A stretch of 64,000 bases of DNA from Prorocentrum cordatum (GCA_963575745.1 CAUYUJ010000891.1:760165-824164); one strand, 5' to 3'. Counted from the first letter of the stretch, positions 31,270 through 43,692 are shown. The notes: generated by a model from the letters alone, not told the origin. Numbers and translations are program-made.

Positions 31270-32600
31270 TTTGGGGCCCGTGCTGGGCAACATGTGCGAA
31301 GCTTTTCGGGAATCCGATTGTTCTCGGTGTTTTCCAAGTGATGCTCCCGCTGCAGCGTGTGCTTCATTTCCGGATCGGCGCGCCGCCCCCCGTCGTTGAG
31401 AAGGGCGCTCTCGCCCCAGCGCGCGCAACTTTTCTTGACCCGGGTCATTTGTTCATCGTTGCCGTCTCCCTCGTTTCCCTTCCTCCGCCTTCCCCAGGTC
31501 CTCCTGCCCCTCCCGATCCTTCCACGCAGTTCCTCCTGCTGCTGGCCTTCCTGATCCGCCTCCTCCTCCCCCTCCTCCTCCTCCTCCTCCTCCTCCTCCT
31601 TCTCATTATGTTCATCCTCCTGCTCACCCGCCACCTCCTCCTCCTCCTCCTTCTCCTCCTCCTCTTATGTGTGCAGCTCCCGTTTTCCGATTGCGCCTAA
31701 CGCGATGTTTTTTTGGGGGGGGGTCCAGGTCGGTCATGACACGGGTCCGTGGATAGAGAAACAAGTACACCTCACCCTCTCCCCCCGCCCTCTCCTCCTC
31801 CGTCTGCCCGAGGGCCCTCTGGGTGACAGGCAAGTGTCTGTAACAGTTGCAGTCGTAGTTTCTGCGGTGATACCCCCGCCTGCTGACTCGGATTCTGTAC
31901 AGAAGGTCCCGCTCTCAAAATAGATCGACGTGAAATAGGATGTGTGCGCCGGTGCGCAAGGTGTGCGCAGCTCTCCTGGCCGCCACGAGTGCCAGGTGCG
32001 CCGTACGCGACAGGTGCGCAATGTGCGTCCCATCTGCGACAGGTGAGGGCCTTTGGTTTGATGAATGTCACATTCGACTGCTCTCTGGCGCCTGGGCGTT
32101 CACCGCGCCTCCAGAGCGTAGTGGCCAAACGTGCCACCATCAGCAGGATTGTGACATTTGTGGAGGCAAACCCTTGAAGCCTTGCCCTCAAGCGCGCACT
32201 CCCTGTATACAGTGGTCGCAGCACCGCCCCCAAGTACGACCCGTGGCTCCATCGATGGCGGCACCCTTTCCCAATGTCCCGCGCGGGCCAGGCGACACAA
32301 GCCTCAGCGATCGTAAGCTTGCGTATGTGGCCGCTGCTCTTGGGGGTCCGGATGGGGGCGATGGCGCCTAAAGCGCCAGCGAAGCGCGGGAACCCGCGCG
32401 CGAGCAACGGGCGCGAAGCGCTTCCGACGAGAAGCTCAGCTTGCGGTTCCAGCTTGCCTCGCGAGGGGGCGCGCGAGGCCGAGGCTCTCCAGGTGGTTCT
32501 TGCAGCGCGGGCTCTCGCCCACGCCCGCCGCAGACTCGTGGATAAGGTGGAGGGGGATGCTCGTCTGGAAGCGCGAGGAGGAGGCATTTCTCGGCGGTGA
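31270..32600. other. (CTC)n array at 31,545-31,672; otherwise no recognisable gene
   Basis: A 143-codon plus frame (31,940-32,371) is cysteine-rich (CDICGGKPLKPCPQ) and could be coding, but its start overlaps short GTGCGC-rich repeats and no family is recognised. Left as undecided. Confidence 0.3.
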
Positions 32601-32602
32601 GC

Positions 32603-32777
32603 GGGGGGGGGGGAAGTGAAGTGAGAAGGGCGAGGCCCTCGTAAAAGGCGGCGGGGCTTCTCAGAAGCCCTCTTCCAGACTTCTTGTTTGCATTTCCGGG
32701 GAAGGTTCAGAGAACAAATCAGAAGGCCTGGGGACATCTAGCATTCTGAGAAGGCCCGCCCCTTCTCACTTCCCCCC
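32603..32777. repeat. Short inverted-repeat element E
   Basis: The left end GGGGGGAAGTGAAGTGAGAAGGGCGAGGCC and the right end GGCCCGCCCCTTCTCACTTCCCCCC are reverse complements apart from a 5-bp duplication and one or two changes. About 175 bp, no coding capacity, single copy in this window. A GTGAGC donor-like motif sits at the left edge. Confidence 0.7.
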
Positions 32778-32779
32778 GG

Positions 32780-33672
32780 GGGTCGCCGCCGAGTGTCAGC
32801 AAAGACCCATACACGATCCAGAGTGCCGGGTGGCGGGGGGCCGCCAGTCGGCTCGAGCGCCAGTGGAGCATGGGCTGGCAGTTGCACCAAGCTTCGCGGC
32901 CGCGGGAGGAGGAGGCGGATCCAGGAGGGACACCTCACGAGTCAGAGGATACACGCGGCGATTCAGGAAACGATCTGAGGCTGCGCTCTTTCCACACAAG
33001 CTACAGGGAGCATGCCGAATTGTTCAGAGTCGGGAGATCTGAGGGTGAGGACCCCTTCTGCGGGAACTACTGTATCGCACGGTGCCGAGGAAACACCAAA
33101 GACAGGTCCCAGATCTCGGTGGGCGATGTGTTGAGAGTTCACACTCGTCTCAAGTCGGGAACGGTGGGCCCAGACGAGGCGTCAGCTCACATGATCCGTC
33201 TTCTACTGTCGAATTTGTTAAAACACATCCGTCGGCATGCACATCGGGTTGCCAACCGTTTTACGGTTTGCGCCCGATGATTTGGAACAGTCTTGGGTAA
33301 TTTTGCACCCGCAGGCGGCCTGTATCAACAACCAGGTGAGCGTGACACATTACTTGTATAAACCAGCACTTGAAATTAACAAGGTGAACCGGTACCCCAG
33401 CATCCCCCTGATTTGCTGAATGTATGGCTTTGTTCAATAATATCGTCAACTACCTGCATCGCCCCCCCTCCCCGTTTCTTTCCTCCTCCTTCTCCTCCTC
33501 CCTCTCCTCACCGTCCCCGTCCCCTTCTCTCTTCCTCGCCTCCTTCCCCCCCTCCTCGTCCTCATCCTGGAGTTCCAAAGCCCAGCAAAAGCCCGAGGGA
33601 CCACCAATTTACTTAGCAGCCGACTACGTCGAATCGTTCCTTCTCGTAGCTTTCTCCTTCCAGGTTTTCTCC

Positions 33673-33704
<32 letters not shown>

Positions 33705-33920
33705 CTCCTCCTCCTCCTCCTCCTCCTCCTCCCTTCTCCTCTGCTCCCCCCTCCCCGTTTGAAGTTCCGCCTCGCCTCCCCTCTCTCCCCTCGCGCCAGC
33801 AGCCTGGGCACCGTCGCGCCGCTTGGGCGCGAGTGCCCGGCCTTGTCTTACAGCGCGCCGCCGTGCCAATAACACGGTTCCAGTCCGAAGGGAAAGATTT
33901 TCCGCCATTTCGCCGTGGGG
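32780..33920. other. No recognisable gene; (CTC)n at 33,669-33,740
   Basis: A 136-codon plus frame (32,870-33,280) has balanced composition (ISVGDVLRVHTRLKSGTVGP) but no recognisable family. 33,296-33,470 resembles 22,989-23,110. The CTC array follows CTTCCAG|GTTTTC. Confidence 0.3.
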
Positions 33921-33924
33921 GACA

Positions 33925-34091
33925 CCCAGACATGGACGGGAGATTTTGTTGCCATTTTCGGCCCGTGGAAGCCCTCGCGGGGCCTCGGGACCGTCAACAA
34001 AATCATTCAGGACGCAAATTCGGCACCTGGGAAATGAGTCGGGACTGCCGGGGACCGCGAATTCAAACACGCAGGACGTCGCATGTCTGGG
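33925..34091 (+). repeat. Element A, full-length copy
   Basis: Starts CCCAGACATG and ends CGTCGCATGTCTGGG, with inverted termini and the GCCTCGGGACCGTCAACAAA core. A second, incomplete unit in the same orientation follows directly (34,092-34,225: GGGCCCCGGGGCTGTCAGAA, GACTCAGGATGAA). Confidence 0.8.
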
Positions 34092-34275
34092 AACGGGTTT
34101 TGATGGAAACGGGTCCTGATGTTTTTCGCCGTCTTCGAGCTCTCGGGGCCCTCCACGGGCCCCGGGGCTGTCAGAAAACGACTCAGGATGAAATCTCGTC
34201 CTGGGGGATGGCCGCGGGGTCCAGGACCCGTTTCGCTCGGGACTGGTGTCCCGCCTGCTAACCCATCGACTGGGC

Positions 34276-34445
34276 GTAAGAGTGAATTTTCGCTGGAGTG
34301 ACCTCTGGTGCGGGCACAGCTGGGTCCCCAGATGGCCGAAAGAGAAGCGGCAGCAGCGGCTCGCGCACTTGCTTTTGGCCCCCTCGCGGCCCCAAAAAGC
34401 CGCGCACTAAAGGTCACTCTTACCCAGGGTCACTCTTGCTTGCAG
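34276..34445 (+). repeat. Element C (introner-like), copy 3
   Basis: GTAAGAGTGA donor at the left, TCACTCTTGCTTGCAG at the right (170 bp), with AGTGACCTCTGGTGCGGG and CCGCGCACTAAAGGTCACTC as the inner inverted pair. Flanks differ from the other copies. Confidence 0.85.
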
Positions 34446-35862
34446 CCGAATCCATCGGCGTCATCGTTTCATGCTCCCCACTTGCTGTCTCCCCTCTGTT
34501 CCTTCCCGTTCGCCCGTCCGCTCGCCTGCTTCGCCCCGCCAGCCACAGCCTAACTCCGCGCTCGCCGTCGCCGGCTTGCTTCTCGTTCCATTCCTCCTTC
34601 TCCGTCTCCGCGCAGCACGGACTGCCGGGAGCTGGAGTTGACGGCGTTACATCTTGCATTGTGCACCCGCGACTCCTCTCCAATGCTCTGACTAGCAAGC
34701 TCTACCTGATATTCCCACATAGCTCGTAGAGAGAGAGCGAAGGGGGGTTCAGAGTAGAAGCAGGCAGCGCAGGGCAGTTCGGGAGCTCGTTCCAGCGTCG
34801 GTCAAGAATCGACGCAGCAATTTGCTTGAATTGGCAGCGTGTTCCAGGAGCGTTTTCCTATTCGTTCCAAGTACGTTTCGCGGAAAACTTCCTGCCGCAG
34901 CACCTCTGAAGCTCTTTGTGAGCTCCTGTCCTGTCTCGAGCTTGCAAGCTCCCTAGACGTTACTTCAAGCTTCCTCGCAAGCGCCCCCCACGGGCGTTTC
35001 GCGCGCTCTGGATTGCTCGGCGACCCGGATTTTGGATGCCACACGTATGGGAGCTGTGCTGTCTTGCAACTTCGAGGAGTCGTTCTCTCCAGAAGCTCTC
35101 TGCTTCCGTTGTTTCGGCCTCCTGGGGCCGTGATCGGTCCTTTCGGTCCGCACGAACGGGGGAATGATTGGGAAAGAGGGGGTTACGAAATCTGCTGCAT
35201 GCGGCTGGCTTCGGCCCCGCCGAGGGGCCCATTCCTCGATACGTGGCCGCCTCCCGGCGCCGGGAGGCGCCGGGAAAATCAGCTACGTGAGCCGATCCTC
35301 CGGGCGGCCGCAAGACGGCTCCGTGAGGAGAGGCCTCCCTCGGGCCAAGCGCTCGGGGTCCCTCGCGGGGCCGCGGGCCGCGGGCCGAGGCCGCCGCCTC
35401 GCAGGGACGCCGTCTGGCCGCTGCAGTTCCCGGGGGCTCTGCAACCCGAGCGCCGGGTCGAGGGCGAGGAGGCACCTCGGGGGCCCCCAGGGGTGGTGGT
35501 GGCCACACCGCGTGGTGAGTCGGTGGGGCTTCGGGGTCACCGCACGGTTTTGGGGCGCGGGTCCCTCTCCGAGTACGCCTCGGGCGACGGGGGCCTCCAG
35601 GGTCCCAGGACCGTGCGGTGACGGACCGTGCGGTGAGGTCTCTTGAGGTTCCGAGGGCACCGCACGGTCTGTCACCTCACGGCTTTGGGATCCCCATGGA
35701 TCACCATCGTACGTGCTGCGAGGGGTGGGGCGGGGAAGGAAGTGCATCTCCGCCTGCTCCTGCAGTCAGGACGCTGAAGCAAGGACCACCTCGGGCTCGG
35801 GAGGGCCGGGCCTTTGGTCCGGTTGCCGGGGCCATGTTCGGGGCCAAGGCCGGCCGTGGCCA
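34446..35862. other. No recognisable gene
   Basis: Mixed to GC-rich. Around 35,520-35,680 a CACCGCACGGT / ACCGTGCGGTGA motif recurs four times in both orientations. A 260-codon plus frame spans the region but looks like GC-rich noise. Confidence 0.35.
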
Positions 35863-36110
35863 GAGAAAGACCCTCTCGTCCCTCCGTGCAGCGCATCGCT
35901 TATGGTAGCAGGATAGTCGTGCGCTCCGCGGGTGAGGCTCCCGCGTGCTGTGGCCAAGGGCTTGCGAGGAAGGGCCACGAGGCCAGAAAGGCCCTCTCGT
36001 TCCTTTTGTGCAGCGCTTCGTATGGTAGCACGATGGTTGTGCACTCCACGGGTCAGGCGCCCGCGTGCTGTGGCCAAGGGCTTGCGGGGAAGAGCCACGA
36101 CTGCTCGGCA
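35863..36110. repeat. Tandem duplication, ~120-128-bp unit, two copies
   Basis: Both units share GACCCTCTCGT/GGCCCTCTCGT, GTGCAGCGC, TATGGTAGCA, GCGTGCTGTGGCCAAGGGCT and TGCG(A/G)GGAAG.GCCACGA. Confidence 0.85.
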
Positions 36111-36544
36111 GCTGCCCGTGCAGTCACGGCGATGGGCAGCATTTAGAGGAGGGGTTTGGCTAAGGAGGCGCTGGTGGGTGCGAGCGAGGAGGAGCAGCAG
36201 CAGTGCGCACCGCCCCACACCGTCTGCATTCCATCATTGAGTCTGCTGCTCCTCCTCGTCCTGCCCGCTCTCATCCTACCGATTAGTTGCCTCCTCCCGC
36301 TCATCCTTACCACTGCTCAACCCCATCCGATGTTTTCTCGTCCTCCCCTTGCCCCCGACGCGTTCCCACCAGGCGAGTCCACTGTATCAGAGGCCGAAGT
36401 GTAGGACAATCGCAGGGGTTGGAAACATCAAGTCGGTGGAGATCTGGGGTACGAGAGGAGGTGGGGGTCATGGCCATGAACGACGGAGGTCGTCGTCGTC
36501 AAACGGCGGTGTGGCCAAGGTCAGCGTGTTCGATTAAAGAGATG

Positions 36545-36658
36545 GATCAGGAGGAGAGAAGAGGGGGAGGAGGAGGAGAGAGGAGGAGGCGGAGGAGAAG
36601 GCGGAGGAGGAGGAGGAAGAGGAGGAGGAGAAGGATGAGGAGGAGAGAGAGATGATGG

Positions 36659-36694
<36 letters not shown>

Positions 36695-36986
36695 GGATGA
36701 GGATGAGGATGAGGATGAGGATGAGGATGAGGATGAGGATGAGGATGAGGATGAGGATGAGGATGAGGATGAGGATGAGGATGAGGATGAGGATGAGGAT
36801 GAGGATGAGATGAGGATGAGGATGAGGATGAGGATGAGGATGAGGATGAGGATGAGGATGATGATGATGCTGATGCTGATGCTGATGCTGATGCTGATGC
36901 TGATGCTGATGCTGATGCTGATGATGATGGTCATGGTGATGGTGATGGTGATGGTGATGGTGGTGATGGTGATGGTGATGGTGATG

Positions 36987-37021
<35 letters not shown>

Positions 37022-37073
37022 GATCATGATCATGATCATGACGATGCTGATGATGATGATGACGATGACGATA

Positions 37074-37148
<75 letters not shown>

Positions 37149-37182
37149 GTGATGGTGGTGGTGATGATGATGATTGTGATGC

Positions 37183-37219
<37 letters not shown>

Positions 37220-37418
37220 ATTGATGGAGACGATGGTGGTGGTGATGATTCGGATGATGCTGATGACGATCATGCTGATGATGATGCTGATGCTGCTGCT
37301 GAGGATGATGATGACGATGATGATCGTGATGATGATGACGATGATGATGCTGCTGATGACGATGCGGATGCTGATGATGATGCTGATGCTGCTGATGATG
37401 CTGATGATGATTAGGATT

Positions 37419-37460
<42 letters not shown>

Positions 37461-37600
37461 GTGATGATGGTGATGCTGATAATTATGAGTATGATGGTAA
37501 GGATTTTGATGCTGGTGCTGATGAGGAAGACGACGATAATGATGGTGATGCTGATACTCATGCTGATGATGCTGCTGATGATGCTGATGATGATGCGCCA
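36545..37600. repeat. (GGA)n then (GAT)/(GAGGAT)n triplet array
   Basis: GGA-rich (36,545-36,650), GATGAG hexamers (36,690-36,860), GCTGAT hexamers (36,865-36,920), GGTGAT, ATC, then long GAT runs with scattered substitutions to about 37,600. It gives Met, Asp, His, Ser and Ile runs in every frame and runs directly into the LINE endonuclease frame. Confidence 0.95.
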
Positions 37601-38690
37601 TGAATGTTTTCAAGACATCACCAACAACCGCAACAGAGACATCGCGATGGGCACATGGAACACACGTGCTCTCTTTCACCATCAGCCTGACATGAGAACG
37701 AAGAAGTGTGACACACTTCGCGAGTTTTCCCATAATCATGCCATTTCTGTTCTGCATGAGGTTCATGGATCTCAGGCTGAATTCGAAATTCATCTCTACC
37801 AACGCAGGTTAGACTACGGTTTGGTGGCGTCCATCCCCTCGCACACGGCTGGTGGTGTCGCCATGATTATCCCGATAATGGCGAAAACTCAATTTCAAGC
37901 AGGTTCGGATGAGGAGCGCATCAGATACTCGGAGCTGGTTCCTGGTCGTGGTCAGCGGCTTGCGATCAAATCCATTCCTGCGCATGAAGGTCAAGAGCAT
38001 ACAATGTTAGCCTGCTACAACATTCACAACTTTGGTTTTCCTTCGGAACCGGTGGATTCCCTAATAGCCAGGATAGTTGCTGAGACACAAGTCGCTGCTC
38101 AATGTCCAGAACGGGTCACAGTATTAGTTCTTGGCGACTTCAATTTCTCGGTCGAAGTGCCCATGCATCTTCATGTTCCAGAGATTGACAAAGGTCTTCT
38201 TGTGCAGCCTCGGCTGCGTGAGCATGGCGCGTCTTGGTGGCTCACGCTCTCGGATTTAACGGAGATTGACCCTTAGAAGCCGACGCATTACATAGCTGGC
38301 GAGCACAAGCTAACGGCTCCTGACAAGGTTCCTACATCCACGCCTCAATGGATGATATTGCAATGGAGTATCACTGCGACTGTTTTGACAGAGCCTGAAC
38401 GCCTGTATGAAGCTGGTATATCTGATCATGCTCCTGTCTCCATCACCTTTCGTGGACGGCCTCAACGACCTCGTGACCAGCAAGCTGTACCTGCCTTCCT
38501 CTGCAAGTCCAGGGAGTATCAGGAGATGCTCCAGCTGCTGATCAGCTAGTCGGAATTGGAGAGGCGATCGCCGATTCCCAGGTGGCGTCAGCTCAAGAGG
38601 TTGATGAGGGAGGCTGCGCGACTTGCCCGCGACAAACTGACCCGTTCTGCGACCCCCCTCTGGAGGCTCGTTTGATCATTTTTCGCTAGG
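37590..38690 (+). pseudogene. LINE 1: APE-type endonuclease region, interrupted
   Basis: One frame carries the endonuclease signature in order: MGTWNTRALFHH, LHEVHG (catalytic Glu, about 37,752), VLGDFNF (Asp/Asn, about 38,127) and, past an in-frame TAG at 38,274-38,276, ISDHAPVSI (Asp/His pair, about 38,418). More in-frame stops lie at 38,547-38,549 and beyond, although LKRLMREAARLARDK still reads in the same frame. In a working element this domain nicks target DNA to prime reverse transcription. The frame joins the upstream GAT array with no clear start codon. Confidence 0.85.
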
Positions 38691-38759
38691 TTTCTCCAGC
38701 GGTTCACGTTGATGATGTAAAGCTGGCTTCAATTCTGCTCACTCGCACGCCTCTCGCTA

Positions 38760-40266
38760 AAGATCACATGCAGCTCGACGTAGCGTCCTCCACGGTCTCG
38801 CTGCACGCCCCCTGTGGACTTTCGTCGTCAATGCGAGCAGCTGAGGCGTGAGATCCAGGATGCGCGAATCGAGGCTGCTCATTCTCAGGTTCGTGCGGAG
38901 CACACCCCATATCATGAAAAGAAGCGCCTTCGAGCATATATGAGGGCTGAGCGACGCAGGGGGGAACTCTGGGCCCCGAGAGGCAAGACTCTCCCGCTCC
39001 AGGGCCTTGAGGACCCCTCCTCTGGTGCCCCTCTCACCTCTCCCTCGGAAATGACCCAGGCCCTGCGAGACCAGTGGGCCCCAGTTTTTGCGTCGAAATC
39101 GGCCTCGTCCGGGCACTTTCGCACCTTCCTAGAGAAGCATGTCAAGCCTTTTGATTGGTCTGAGGTTTCGCCCCCGACGCAGGAGATAATTGAGCAAACG
39201 ATAGACTGTGCCTCGCCGACGGCCCCAGGCCCTGACGGGCTTCCGCGCGCCGCTTGGCAGCAGATTCGTCCTGCAGGCCCTGTTCTTTTCGATGTACTTC
39301 AGGTTCTTCTGAGTGGCCATCCCCCACCCGTTGAGCTGAATGGGCTACTTCTGGTGTTTGCCCCTAAGGGTCGGCGCGCAGAAGACTCATCGCCTGTTCT
39401 TCGTGAGCCTGCTGCCGCGAGGCCACTAGCGCTCAAAAACACAGATGCTAAGATTTTTGCCTCGGCGTGTAATTACCCCCATCAAGCCGGTTCTCACACG
39501 TGTCGCACACCCAGACCAGAGAGGCTTCGCTGCTCAATGGCACGTTCTTGATGACGCGGTCCTCCTCGACACGTCTGCAAGTCTTGCCAGCGCGTAGCCT
39601 GCCGTGCAGGAGGAGCTTCCTGCTCTGCTCTTGCTGGGCTTTGAAAATGCTTCCCCCTCACTCTGTCATATCTTTCTCTGGTGTTTGTTTGAGCTCTTCA
39701 ATCTCCCTCTCAGCTCTCAGCATTTCACTCGTGTCACTTATTCATTCGGTGCTGCTTCTGTAGCTTTGCAAGGTCTCTGTTCCTTCTTTTGCTTCATTGA
39801 GTCGGGCGCAATGCAGGGTGACCCACTTAGTGGCACAACGTGGGCCCTGTGCATGGATCCGATAATTCGTGATATGCGCAAGAGGCTGCAGACATTCCCT
39901 GGGGCGGAGATTGGCGCCTATGCGGATGATGTCGGGGTGTCTGTTCGAGATATCAAAACCTTTGTGAACCTGACTGGTGTTTGCGATGCTGCGCAAATCC
40001 TAGCGGGTCTCCAATTAAAGCTTCAGGCGTGCAACTTGATGCTTGTCGGCGCTGCATTCTCGTGCGAGATAAATGATAGCATGCAGAGTTTCTTATCCAA
40101 GCGAGTGCCCAAGTGGGCTACCACCCCCATAGTCGACTGTGTTGAATATCTAGGGGCGTTGATCGGCCACGCAGCATCGAGAGACGTGATGCTGGCGAGG
40201 GTGTCTCGTGAGTGGCACGGTGTCGTGCATGATCTCGCTGCGACGAAGGCCACCCCTCAGTTGTAA
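38760..40266 (+). pseudogene. LINE 1: reverse transcriptase region, frameshifted
   Basis: The first frame gives the thumb-proximal linker, then SPTAPGPDGLPRAAW (about 39,210) and ARPLALKNTDAKIFA (about 39,420). A frameshift at a C run near 39,477 moves the homology to IKPVLTRVAHPDQRGFAAQW, and it resumes with SGAMQGDPLSGTTWALCMDP and the catalytic AYADDVG (about 39,916), then VEYLGALIG. This order is standard for non-LTR reverse transcriptases. The YADD motif is intact but the frame is broken at several points. Confidence 0.85.
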
Positions 40267-41185
40267 CCGCTCTGTGCAAGTCTCGCGCAGTCTCGAAGTT
40301 GGTTCATCTTGCTCAGCTCTCGCCAGCGCCGAAATCCATTTCGAAGTGGCCGAGCCGGTACTTGCACCGCGCGCTTCATCTCCCACCTTTCTCGTTTCGT
40401 CTCTCTTCTTTGCTTTCGCTTCGGTTTTGGTCTCGCATCCGCCCTCAATCTCTTCGCGTCTCTTCCGCAGCTGCGTTCATTCGGTCTGCAGTTTCGACAG
40501 TTACTAGTTGGCGCCCTCTCTGGTCTCGCCTAAAGCAGCAGTGCCACACACTTGCCCATGGTCGTCTGGGCAGCGGATCACTGGTCCCCTTCACATTGGC
40601 TTGCTCGCCCGTTTGCACAGGAGTTGTATGATGTCAGCCAGTTGTTTCCAGCCTGTCCGCACTTGCATCAGCACGTTTTGCGTGCCCGCCACTCTCTCTC
40701 GGAAGCTCGCAAAATCCTTCCCGGAGCGCCCATCCAGAGGGCGATTGCTCGTGGCTTGGAAGAGGCTATCCTGGTTGACTCTCGGGGAGAGACGATTGCG
40801 AAGCGCGTTTCGAAGTGGGCCTCGCGGCCCCCGACAACGCGTGCTCTCGCGGCTTTAAGTTGGGCCAAGCTGTGAGATGTCCTTGTTCTAGTGCCTCCAG
40901 CATGGCAGATCTCTATGAGAAGGACTAAGGTGTAGGGGGGGGGGGACGACGGAACGACGCATGTCGCAAAGAGACTGCCCATGCAAACTCGGTTGTCCTC
41001 ATGAGTTGTACGCGCAAGGCCAGGACCTTAGTTGTCCCGGGCTCTGGACAGCTGTTCTACATATCTTGAGACCGAATGTCCCGATCGAGCCCTTCCTTGA
41101 TCGTAGGCTTGCTTTGCCGGCGAAGATGACAGATGATCAGCGCAAGCTAGCCGTCCAGAGAGTTGAGATTGTTTCTTACATGTAG
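40267..41185 (+). pseudogene. LINE 1: C-terminal region with cysteine cluster
   Basis: 40,508-40,875 encodes HVLRARHSLSEARKILPGAP and later RVSKWASRPPTTRALAALSW, typical post-RT helical sequence. 40,961-41,185 encodes CPCKLGCPHELYAQGQDLSC, a possible zinc-binding tail. Boundaries between pieces are frameshifted. The 3' end lies near 41,190-41,280. Confidence 0.55.
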
Positions 41186-41304
41186 AATGTAAAGAAGGCC
41201 GCGATCGCCGCCCCGATCGCCGAGTGTGCGAGGGCCTCAGCTCGTGCCCAATAGCTCAAACAATTTAAAGAAGAGGATTAATCGAATTGCATTCCGAGCT
41301 ACGT

Positions 41305-42311
41305 GCGAGGAGGAGGAAAACGGGGAGAGGGAGGAGGAGGATAAGCAGGAAGAGGAGGAGGAGAGAGGAGGTGAGAAAAGGAGACAGGAGGAGAGGGGAG
41401 GGGGAGGACGAGGAAGAGGAGGAGGGGAGGGAGGAGGAGGAGGAGGAAAAGGAGGAGGAAAAGGAGGAGAGAGGGAGGAGGGAGGACAAGGAGGAGGAGG
41501 AGGGGTGGAGGAGGAGAAAGAGAAGGAGGAGGCGACGGAGGAGGAGCGAAGCGATGAGAGAGGAGTCGGGGGAAGAGATGGAGAGCGGAGACGAGAGGAG
41601 GAGAGAGGAGGAGAGAGGAGGATGAGGAGGAGGAGGAGGGAAGAGGACAGGAGGGCGAGGAGGATGAGGCTATTCGGAGACAGAGGAAAGGCAGGGGAGG
41701 AGGAGGAGGAGGAATAATAATGCAGAAGAGGAGGAACAGGAGAGGAAAGGAGGAAGGAAGAGGAGGAGGAGGAACTGGGGGATGATCATGATGATTGATG
41801 ATTGATGATGAGGATGAGAGATGCTGATGATGATGATGAGGAGGAGAGGAGGATGAGGGAGCAGGAGGCGGAGGAGGAGGAGAAGGAGGAGTCGAGGAGA
41901 AGAGAGGAGACAGGAGGAGAGAGAAGAGAGAAGAGGAGAGAGGGGAGGAGGGAGGAGGCAGGAGGAGGAGGAGGAGCGAGGAGCAGGAGCAGGAGGAGGA
42001 GGATATCGAGGGAGAGCGGATCAGGAGGAGAGGAGGAGGAGGAGGAGGAGGAGGACGAGGAGGAGGAGGAGGAGGAAGAGGAGGAGGAGGAGGAGGAGGA
42101 GGAGGAGGAGGAGAGAGGAGAGAGGAGAGAGGACACAGGAGGAAGGAGTAGGAGAGAAAAGGAGGAGGAGGAGGATGAGGAAAGAGGAGGAGGAGGAGGA
42201 CGAGGAGGAGGAGGAGAAGGAGGAGGAGGAGGAAGCGGAGGAGGAGGAGGGGAGGAGGATGAGGAGGAGGACGAGGACGAGGAGGAGGAGGAGGAGGAGC
42301 TGGGGAATGCC

Positions 42312-42347
<36 letters not shown>

Positions 42348-42383
42348 GATGAAGATGAAGATGAAGATGAAGATGAAGATGAA

Positions 42384-42435
<52 letters not shown>

Positions 42436-42531
42436 CATGATGATGAGGATGATGATGATGATGATGATGATGATGGTGATGGTGATGGTGTGGTGGTGAT
42501 GATGATGATGATGATGATGATGAGATGATGC

Positions 42532-42583
<52 letters not shown>

Positions 42584-42663
42584 TGCTGATGATGATGATG
42601 ATGATGATGATGTGATGATGATGTATGATATGATGTGATGATGTGATTGATGATGATGATGAT

Positions 42664-42745
<82 letters not shown>

Positions 42746-43335
42746 GATGGATGATGATGATGATGATGATGGTGGTGGTGTGGTGGGTGGTGGTGGTGTG
42801 GTGGTGGTGGGGTGGTGTGGTGGTGGTGATGATGATGATGATGAGGAGGAGGAGAGAGGAGGAGGAGGAGAAGGAGGATAATGTTCGACGAGGAGAGAAA
42901 AGGAGGAGGAGGAGGCGGAGGAGGAGACGAGACGATGACGAGGAGGAGGAGGAGGAGAAGGAGGGAGGAGGAGGAGGACGAGGAGGAGGAGGAGGAGGAG
43001 AGAAATGGAGGAGGAGGAGGACGAGGAGGAGGAGGACGAGGAGGAGGAGGAGAGGAAGTCCGAGTAGGAGGGAGGAGGAGGAGGAAAAGGAGAGGAGGAT
43101 GAGAGATAGGAGGAGGAGGAGGAGCAGGAGAGGGAGGAGGAGGGGGAGGAAGAGGAGGAGCAGGAAAAGGACGAGGAGGGGAGGAGGAGGGGGAGGAGCA
43201 GGAAAAGGACGAGGAGGTGGAGGAAGAGGAGGAGGAGGAAGAGGAGGAGGACGAGGACGAGGAGGAGGACGAGGACGAGGACGAGGAGGAGGAGGAGGAG
43301 GAGGACGAGGACGAGGAGGAAGCGCGAGCAGGAGG
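41305..43335. repeat. ~2-kb (GGA)n / (GAT)n purine-rich array
   Basis: GGA-rich (41,305-42,300), GATGAA and GAT runs (42,310-42,770), GGT/GGTG (42,770-42,830), GAT, then GGA/GACGAG (42,840-43,330). The 739-codon minus frame (Ser/Pro/His/Leu runs) and plus Glu/Asp/Gly frames come from the array. Confidence 0.95.
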
Positions 43336-43509
43336 AGGATATGGGGTCACATGGCCTTGGGCCCTGAGGGCCTGGCCGCTCGAGGCTGAATTCGAGGCGG
43401 CGGGGGCCCGGTGAGCCGGCGTCCGGCGGGGGTCAGGAGCCTCTCGTGGAGGAGCCCGACGCCGAGCCCGAGTGCCTGGCGACTTAGCGGAGCCCGACCC
43501 AGATCTCCT

Positions 43510-43692
43510 CCCAAACATGATCGCGTCGACAACGAAACCAGGACGGAATGTTTTGGGCCATGTTCGGCCTCGGGAGGCTCTCGCAGGACCTCGGAGCCGT
43601 CACACAACGATGCAGGACGAAAGGCGGGTCCCAGGGACTGGGTCGAGACCTCTGAGGGTCGACGTTGTGAGAAAATCGTGACGTCGGGGGTT
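43510..43692 (+). repeat. Element A copy
   Basis: Begins CCCAAACATGATCGCGTCG and has GGCCATGTTCGGCCTCGGGA, CCTCGGAGCCGTCA, GGTCCCAGGGACTGGGTCG and AATCGTGACGTCGGGGG, with a degraded right terminus. Confidence 0.75.

Noticed and set aside
34839-35621. 260-codon plus-strand gene
   Set aside because: Arg/Pro/Gly-rich composition expected of GC-rich DNA; no motif, and the opposite strand is equally open.
36534-37561. Poly-His, poly-Ser and poly-Ile proteins on the minus strand
   Set aside because: Different frames of the same GAT/GGA array, no unique sequence.
41299-43518. 739-codon minus-strand Ser/Pro/His-rich protein
   Set aside because: Entirely produced by the GGA/GAT array.
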